The notes under the pieces were generated by a model. The model was not told the origin of the DNA, made no database searches, and saw only the letters and a program-made list of their open reading frames with translations. From assembly GCF_029873635.1 (NCBI RefSeq), contig NC_080419.1, positions 72,305,597-72,369,596 on the forward strand: 64,000 bases of DNA. Direction: 5' to 3'. How positions within the stretch are numbered: position 1 is the first letter of the stretch; each line of letters begins with the position of its first letter. Origin of the DNA: Malania oleifera. Lineage: Eukaryota; Streptophyta; Magnoliopsida; Santalales; Ximeniaceae. A program made the translations under genes and the position numbers. This document shows positions 56,705 to 64,000 of the stretch, piece after piece.

Positions 56705-57599
56705 CACTACAAGAAATAAGGTTATTAGTGACAATTTAAAACTGTCACTAATACTCAAAAAATCGTCACTAATACTATTAGTGACGGTTTTCTCAGTATT
56801 AGTGATAGTTCTAGCTTTGTCACCATATCTGCGAATACTAATATTTTTTAGTAATGAAATATTCAAACTATCACTAATAATGGAGTATTAGTGACGGAAA
56901 AGAACTGTCACTAATATTAATAGCCTATGACCGTCACACTTTATTAGTGTCAGAAAAGAACCGTCACTAATAGCCTACAACTGTCACTATAAAATTGCAC
57001 ATATGGTCAATTTCATCACTAATGCGCATGTATTAGTGACGAGTTTAATAACCGTCACTAATATGACCGTAGTAGTGACGGTCAAGAAACTATCACTAAT
57101 AGTACGTTTTTTTGTGATGACTATTAAAATCGTTACTAATAACTGACTATTAATAACAATTATAGAACCGTCACTATTATTTGGCCCCCATAAGGTTTAT
57201 TCTATAGTGACAATTTTGGTAATTTAGTGATGGTTTTAGTAATGATTTTGCAAACTGTCACTAATGCTTTGAAAAAATTTAAAAAATTTTTAAATTCTTG
57301 TAAAAACCTTTAATTACATTTTAAAATACATAAAATTGAACCAGAATTACTAAAACATTCATAAATTATTAAAATTTAAAATAAAAATTGTTCAAAATTA
57401 AAATACATGCGAGTACAAATTTAATTTTTTGTTCAGTTAACAAGAAATACAGGAAAAGTAAAAAGTTGCTTGCATTCGACCCGACTAAAGTGTCTGGCAT
57501 CGTCGTAATGTTCTAAGAGCCGCAAACCCTACAAAATAATAATTTCACAAGAAATTAGCTAGCTAGTATACAATGTGTGAACATGTATATATATATATA
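56705..57599 (+). mobile_element. CACTA transposon end 2
   Basis: The intact terminus CACTACAAGAAATAAGG is followed by dense subterminal repeats (ATTAGTGACGG and complements, 56730-57270) and the family-specific TTGTAAAAACCTTTAATTAC region. It is interrupted at 57600 by gypsy I. The motif clusters in both orientations fit En/Spm-like transposase binding sites. No transposase is seen. Confidence 0.85.
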
Positions 57600-59810
57600 T
57601 GTAACGACCCAAAAATTCCTGCCATTTTTTTTTACTGTTAAATTATATTACTCTGTTACTCCTGATAAAACTACTATAACATATCTATGCAATGGAAAAC
57701 ATAAACCATAATTACAATACGAGAATTTAAGTATTATTCCGAAAATATACATACACATCACTCCAGAAACATCCCTCATACCTCCTAGAATCTACTCAAA
57801 AATACATCTCCCTTAAACACTTACCCTACAAACAGGGCAGTACAAATATTCCCTCTATCTTTGAGTCTGATCTGCTCATCTAACTGGATCACCTGAAATA
57901 TTTAAGTTACTAGGATGAGACAACTCTCAGTAAGATGAAATATGCTATTACTAGTGTGTGGCAACTGAGTTTACATAAAGAATATATTTTAATCACCTGA
58001 ATCTAAACTAGCATGTAAGATGAAGTATAATATAACACACACCTATGTGACTTAAAATTCAAATGTTTCTATACTTTCTATTTAATCAAACTTTTAGTAA
58101 CTGTAAATATATCTATTATTTTCTGTAAATTTTTATATATAAACATAACTATGAAAACTTCACTGGATAGCTATATGTCATGATTTAATCCCTCATGATA
58201 AGGTTGTGTGGCTCATAGACAGAACTTAACACTAGTTGGTCTACCAGGATAAGTCAACTGAAACCTCTGTTGTCAGACCGGCCGCCTTAACCAAGACTAC
58301 TGGAGAGCCTACAATCTCTCCCAAGGCACGGTCGGCAACTCATAAAATCCACACACTATCTCAGTTATGTGATTGCACTTTGAACTAAAATAACTACGGT
58401 ATCTTGCTCTGAAATTTGATATGTTCCATCAAGGTCTGATACTGTATAATATTAATTTATATATATCTTACTTTTTTTCCATGATTCTGTTTCAATTGTA
58501 ATAACCATAACACTGTAAAAGTTGATCTAAATAAACTGTAATATCTGATCTGAATAAACTGTAATATCTCAATGTTATGGTTATGTAATCTGAATATCAT
58601 GGTATTCTGAAAATGTTGTAAAATATTTTTTGTGGGTATACTATAAATCATGATTCTTTAAATTCTATAAAACATATTTTTGTACATATATACTGAAAAT
58701 CATGACACTATGAAAGTTGTGCAAATTTTGTACAGAACTGATATTTACTCATGCCACACAATTAAATGAATAAAACTCATATATTGAAACCCGTATTTTT
58801 CTGTTAATAAAGATAATTTATGATCTGAGGAACTATCTTGAAAACACATAATTTCATGCCTTTAAACATCTACAATTCATATCCCAAAATGCATATATTT
58901 TTCTAGTGAAAATTCCTAAAATTACTAACATACCATATTTCCCTTACCTGATTCCTATGAAGCCTACTAAGCTCTAAATCTACACCCCTACGACGTTCGA
59001 AGCTCAAATCAATCAACCCAACTTAGAATGATAACTATACTCGCCTTCCCTTAGGCTCACATATTTCTTTATCCATAAAATTCTAAATCAGTAATTATTT
59101 GTCAACACTACCTGAGTTCTTGAGTAAACATTCGCTGGACTCCTCAACCCATGGCTGCGGTGTTCAGAAACTCAAACCTTGAAATCATAACACCCTAATT
59201 TAATCAACTCAAATTCTAGTATATTTCCATCTAATACACAATTTCGGTTCAGAAAATCCTACTAACCATATAAACCCTGAAATAACCTACTTACCCTAAT
59301 TTTGGGATTATGCCTAAACTTCTCAAACTAAAATTTTGCTCCGGTTAAGTTGTGGAGAATCTCTCAGGGATCATCGTGGTAGTTTCTGATCGTCAAACCG
59401 AGGAAAAACGGGGCTGAACAGGGCTGAAATTTTAGAGAGAAGGTGAAGAGACCATAGGTAGAGAGAGAAAGAGAGAGAGAGAACATGAAATCTCGCTGAA
59501 AATCTAATTTTGCACATATATTTATATATAAACTGCTACCACGTGGCTTCGTCGATGAGACACGTGGACTCGTCGATGAACCGAAGAAGAAAGTTCATCA
59601 ATGAAGGTGATGAGCTCGTCAATGAATGAAAGAGTTTGAATTCCCCCCTCTCAATATCTCTTTGTCGATGAGACACTAGAATTCATCCACGAACCATACA
59701 AGGGAGTTCGTCAACAAAACCAGGGCGTTCATCGATGATCCCCACTTTGTCCCTTTTGAATTTTCCTTTCTCTCTATTATTTAATTGTTATTATTTTTTG
59801 AGTCTCTATA
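57600..59810 (-). repeat. 3' LTR of gypsy I (2211 bp)
   Basis: The minus strand runs from TATAGAGACTCAAAAAA (59810) to GGGTCGTTACA (57600). It contains a palindrome array (59548-59739) and a TATA-like zone (about 59520-59530) right behind it, the AATCATG/ATGATTCT minisatellite (about 58460-58700), and a (GA)n run near 59461-59482. Confidence 0.88.
59548..59739. promoter_or_regulatory. Phased palindrome array in gypsy I LTR
   Basis: Eight 12-bp motifs (CTCGTCGATGAA, TTCATCAATGAA, TTCATCGATGAT and others) start at 59548, 59569, 59594, 59615, 59661, 59682, 59707 and 59728. Spacings are 21, 25, 21, 46, 21, 25 and 21 bp, that is, two identical tetrads. The TR-GAG array (3805-3972) has the same pattern, lacking the last motif. 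Confidence 0.68.
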
Positions 59811-59824
59811 TTCTCCCCTCCTTA
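59811..59824 (-). other. PPT of gypsy I
   Basis: The minus strand reads TAAGGAGGGGAGAA, immediately before the LTR start. Confidence 0.85.
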
Positions 59825-60109
59825 TAAAATTTTGTCCTCGAAATTTGCTATATGTGTTATACACCATCCTCTGAGGAAAATTTGCTACTTATTTTATTAA
59901 TTACCCTCATTTATGGCGGAGGAATATCGTGGTTACAATTACGGTTTGGAAGATTACAATAATGAATTAAAATTTCTCCCATAACCAAATATATCTCATA
60001 AACCAAAATACAACTATACACATTAATTACCCTGCACTATATAGACGATGTTGATTTTATTAAACAATACTGATTTTATCTGAACTATTATCTTCCTTTT
60101 TGTGACTAA

Positions 60110-61525
60110 TATTGATCCCCACTGAACAGATGTGGGTACTTTAGTCATATTGCCTCCTCAAGCTCCCACGATGCCTCCTTAATTGCATGATTCCTCCACA
60201 AAACTTTTACTAGTGAAATTTTATTAGTGTGCAACACCTGTCTTTTTCTATCTAGAATCTGCACTGGTGTTTCCTTGTAGGCTAAAGTATCTCTAAGTTC
60301 TGTCTCCTCATAGCTGATCACATGGGAAGGATTTGGGATATATTTCTTTAGCATAGAAACATGAAACACTTCATGAATCCTAGATCATGCTGGTGGTAAA
60401 GTTAGCCTGTAGGCGACTGGACCCACTCTCTTAAGTATCTCGAGTGGGCCAATAAACCTAGGACTCAGCTTACCCTTCTTCCTAAACCTCATAACTCCTC
60501 TCAGTGGTGCTACTCTGAAAAACACTTGATCTCCCACATCAAACTCCAACTTTCGACGCCAAGTATCTGCATAGCTTTTCTGCCGACTCTGAACTGTACT
60601 GATTCTATCTTTAATAAGTTGGACCTTATCGTACGCCTGTTGCACTAACTCTAGTCCTAAAACTCGCCTCTCACCTATTTCATCCCAATATAATGGAGAA
60701 CGACACCTCCTACCATATAATGCCTCGTATGGTGTCATCCTGATGCTGGCTTGGTAGTTGTTATTATACGCAAACTCAACCAACGGTATATACTAAGTCC
60801 AACTACCCCCGAAATCCAGCACTCATGCTTGTAACATATCCTCAAGTATCCAGATCCTCCTCTCCATCTACCCATCAGTTTGAGGATGGAAGGTTGTGCT
60901 GATTGATAACTGAGACCCTAAAGCTTCCTGCAAACTCTTCCAAAATTACGATGTAAATCATGGGTCTTAGTATGAAACTATGGATACTGGCATACCATGG
61001 GGTTGAACTATCTGTTGAATATATAACTTTGTTATTCTTTTCATAGAATAATTGAATTTAATATGGAGAATGTGAGAGGTCTTCATCAATCAATCAACGA
61101 CCACCAATTAGCATTTTGTCCATGCAACACCAGTGTTAACCCTGTAATGAAATCCATGGATATATGATCCCACTTCCACTCAAGGATATGGAGTGGATGC
61201 TACTGTTCCTCTGGTTTCTGGTGCTCAGCCTTTACCTGCTGGCATGTCAAATACTATTCCACAAAATCAGCTATCTCCTTCTTCATGCCGCTCCACCAGA
61301 ATGACACCTGGAGGTCCTGATACATTTTAGTTCTTCCTGGATGCACTATGTAAAGGGATCTCTGAGCCTCCTCTAGGATAGTCCTCCTAATCTAAGCATT
61401 TTCATGCACACACTCAAAGCTCCATCATCTGAAATACTAAAATCCTTCCCTTGTCCGTCCTGCGCTCTATCTATTAGCTTTACCAATTCTACATAATTCT
61501 TGCAACTTTAATCCTCTCCTACAAG
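60110..61525 (-). pseudogene. Gypsy I integrase with chromodomain-type tail
   Basis: The minus-strand open part 60783-60385 reads VEFAYNNNYQASIRMTPYEA, LYGRRCRSPLYW and the GPLEILKRVGPVAYRL module. Open 60369-60145 gives the connector and LVKVLWRNHAIKEASWELEEA, the divergent chromodomain tail. Upstream, towards 61500, the integrase core and HHCC region are present but too damaged by stops and frameshifts to read the D,D,E residues with confidence. RT and gag lie beyond the CACTA junction and are absent. Confidence 0.85.
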
Positions 61526-62330
61526 CGCTACAAAAAATCAGGGTATTAGTGATGGATCAAATCAATCACTAATACTTATATATTCGTCACTAATAGTATT
61601 AGTGATAAATTTATAAGTATTAGTGACGGTTTTAAATTAGTTGCTATATCTACCGTTATTACTAAATATTAGTGACGAATTTGAAATTCGTCACTAATAA
61701 TGGAATATTAGTGACATATTATAATTGTCACTAAAATCCTAATACCGTCACTAAAATTTTTACGTCGGCTCAGCTCAATTTCGTCACCAATACCCTACTA
61801 TTAGTGATGAATTTAAATCTTTCACTAATACTATACCATCAGTGACGAATTTATAATTTGTCACTAATACCCTACTATTAGTGACAAATTTGAATCCTTC
61901 ACTAATAAATAAGAAATTTAAAATTTTTTTAAAACTAATTTTTTTGAATCATCAATTCTTGTAAAAATTTGTAATTACATTTTCGCATACATAACTTGAA
62001 ACCATAATTACTAAAAAATTCATAAATTATTCAAAAGTTTGAATTCAAACACAAATTCAATTAAAAAAAATAAAATATATTCAGATAAGAAAAAAATTTC
62101 AAAAAATTCAAAATTTAGATGCAAATAGATTATATAAACTCAAATTAAAATACAGAAATTCCATTTGTTCAAATAACAATAAAAATTATAAAGAAATAAT
62201 CAAAAGTTGCAGCCGACGACTGTAGTGCATGCATGACATCGTGCTAATATTAAGATAGCCGCGAACCCTACAAATTAAGAATCATAAAAAAAAAAAATTA
62301 GTATGCAAATGGAGAACAGAATGGAGAGTT
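61526..62330 (+). mobile_element. CACTA transposon end 3
   Basis: The terminus CGCTACAAAAAATCAGGG (first CA changed to CG) is followed by subterminal TTAGTGACGA/G repeats (61545-61900) and the shared TTGTAAAAATTTGTAATTAC segment. It extends through ATAGCCGCGAACCCTACAAA (about 62252-62271), which end 2 also has. It lies in gypsy I integrase. The distal boundary is uncertain. Confidence 0.8.
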
Positions 62331-62616
62331 GGTGCTCAGTATAATCAGGAAGAAAAATATAGATAGTGCGTCATATAATATTTTTCAACCCTAAACAAAT
62401 AGCTGAAATGAATGTGAATGGTGTACATATGAATATATACAGTTGCATGCATCAAACCACGTATGTAAACATTTTAACTCATTCTTAAATATGTCATGTA
62501 TGTTAATAGATGCAAATTTAGGATTTAATGAAACGACTTTTAGTTTAACTTTCACTTATCCTTTCAAAAATATTTTAACATTCATTTTATCATAATTATC
62601 TTTGTACGTGGTTTTT
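62331..62616. other. Unassigned AT-rich DNA
   Basis: No gene, terminus or repeat family is recognised between CACTA end 3 and the duplicated block. Confidence 0.4.
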
Positions 62617-64000
62617 TTTTCAAAAATTTTAACGAAATTTCAGCAACATGTTGTCTATAAATTAGACATTTTCCTAAAAAACCTGTACCTAAAACATGAT
62701 TGTTTTCACAAAATAAAACATTTCAAGTATGCGAGAACCTAAATCCACTATCAGCATGCAATTCACAATGTACTGCATCAGCTATGCAGTTGGCGTTCAA
62801 CACAAGCACGTATTCTTGTAGTTCAATATACAATTCATATAACATAATACCATCCATAAAGAAAATATTACTAGGAAACTGTTAAAACACAATTTAACTA
62901 AGGTTCTCTAGTTTTTTCCAGAAGGTTGCTTCTCAAGCATTCTTGATGCAGCTTGGGTTGTGCATGAAGTTGTTACTTAGATTGTGAGAAGGCTTGTGAT
63001 AGATTGAGTTGGGATTTCTTGGATTCAGTTATGGACATAAAAAGCTTTGGTTATAGATTGAGGAAATGGATTATGGTTTTTTTTTCTTCTATTCAATGAT
63101 AGTGGTGGAATCCTAGTTTAGAACGTTTTAAGATTGCCTTTGCTTTGTTGGAGATTTTTAAGCTTGTCTTTGGTCCTTAGGATTTAATTTGCTAACTTGA
63201 GTATGACTATAAAAATTTTCAATATATAGGAGGTTTCAAGTTGTGATTCTTTAATGGGTTTTAATGTTCATAAGTGGCTTGCACTTACTTACATGGCATT
63301 TAGTTCTTGACCTTTCATTGTATTCTATACATTGTTGTTCTTAACCAAGTGTTTTAGATTTTGAATGATAAGCATAAGATTGCCTCTTTTCTTATGAATA
63401 TCAACATGTGAGAGGCACGAGTTAGAATGACTTTAAGTTCTTTGTACATGATTTTTTTCTAGAAAAATTGTACTAAAATTTCGACAGCATGCTGTTTGTA
63501 AATTGGACATTTCCCAAAGCATTCCTATACTAAAACTTGATAGATTCAAGCAAAAAAATCACAATAATACGCATGATGCAGATACTAGTGAGTTTGAGTA
63601 TGCGAGAACCTAAATCCACTACCAGCATGCAATTCACAATGTACTGCATCAACCATGCAGTTGGCGTTCAACACAAGCATGTATTCTAGTAGTTCAATAT
63701 ACAATTCATATAACATAATACCATCCATCAAGAAAATATTACCAGGAAACCGTTAAAACACAATTCAACTAAGGTTTCTCGCTTTGTCCATAAGGTTGCT
63801 TTTCAAGCATTCTTGATGCAGCTTGGGTTGTGCATGAAGTTGTTACTTAGATTGTGAGATGACTTGTGATAGATTGAGTTAAGGTTTCTTGGATTTAGTT
63901 ATAGACACAAAAAAATTTGGTTATAGATTGAGAAAATGGATTATGGTTTGTTTTCCTTGTATTCAGTGAGAGTGGTGGAATCTTAGTTAAGAAGGTTTTA
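62617..64000. repeat. Direct duplication with a unit of about 870 bp
   Basis: 62617-63140 recurs at 63457-64000 and probably beyond the window. GCGAGAACCTAAATCCACTA is at 62731 and 63602, and AGTGGTGGAATC at 63101 and 63971. The second copy has about 30 extra bases near 63545-63590. Both start with a reversed form of the copia 3'-UTR motif (AACATGTTG / CAGCATGCTG), and the first about 200 bp match 41300-41530 in reverse. It is thus likely duplicated copia 3' untranslated sequence plus flank. No coding is recognised. Confidence 0.75.

Larger units (their letters stand above)
57600..61525 (-). mobile_element. Chromovirus (Tekay/Del-like) gypsy element I, 3' half
   Basis: Minus-strand element: 3' LTR 57600-59810, PPT 59811-59824, then the C-terminal half of pol up to 61525, where CACTA end 3 takes over. 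It is the same family as D (same LTR start TATAGAGACTC, same minisatellite, same pol tail). Its left end lies in CACTA end 2 after ATATA; the other flank is lost. Confidence 0.85.

Overview
The window is nuclear DNA of a flowering plant, probably a eudicot; the species cannot be told from it. It holds one complete host gene, an intron-containing class I (GH19) chitinase at 53769-55644. Most of the rest is a nest of decayed LTR retrotransposons, plus three CACTA DNA-transposon ends and many microsatellites. Nearly every transposon reading frame carries stops or frameshifts. There is no bacterial, organellar, rRNA, tRNA or CRISPR content.

Layout. 1-500: end of a long-LTR Ty1/copia (SIRE-like) LTR, element 'C'. 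502-5664: a gag-only, non-autonomous Ty3/gypsy element (TR-GAG type) lying in the gag of C. 5665-11373: the rest of C (gag, protease, integrase, RT, RNase H, 3' untranslated region, PPT, part of the 3' LTR). 11374-21535: minus-strand copia element 'B', cut in two by a complete gypsy element 'J' (11654-18444). 21536-27319: minus-strand copia element 'A', whose RT was entered by B. 27320-42029: remains of plus-strand copia element 'E'. E is interrupted by a complete-ended minus-strand chromovirus 'D' (27789-36711, 5-bp duplication GAGAG) and by a lone Tat/Ogre-type LTR (37298-40417). 42030-42722: CACTA end 1. 42785-47988: minus-strand Tat/Ogre-type element 'F' (gag N-terminus, leader, PBS, LTR). 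47989-50949: copia element 'G', reduced to LTRs and 3' untranslated region. 50950-51905: relic of another copia lineage, 'H'. 51906-56704: host island with the chitinase. 56705-57599: CACTA end 2. 57600-61525: minus-strand chromovirus 'I'. 61526-62330: CACTA end 3. 62617-64000: a direct duplication with a unit of about 870 bp.

How it fits together. The insertions have an order: B entered A, J entered B, the TR-GAG entered C, and A, D and a lone LTR entered E. Later deletions fused pieces, for example B to C near 11374. None of the retroelements could now make its own proteins.

Most interesting signal. Four copia LTRs (A, B, C, G) and three chromovirus-type LTRs (TR-GAG, D, I) each carry, where it can be judged just upstream of a TATA-like box, an array of short dyad-symmetric motifs. 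Spacing is close to 21 bp in the copia LTRs, 21/25/21 bp in two gypsy LTRs and 31 bp in the third. The motif sequence differs from element to element but the spacing is kept. This looks like a helically phased enhancer or silencer array in unrelated retrotransposons, and it is the best candidate here for an undescribed regulatory system.
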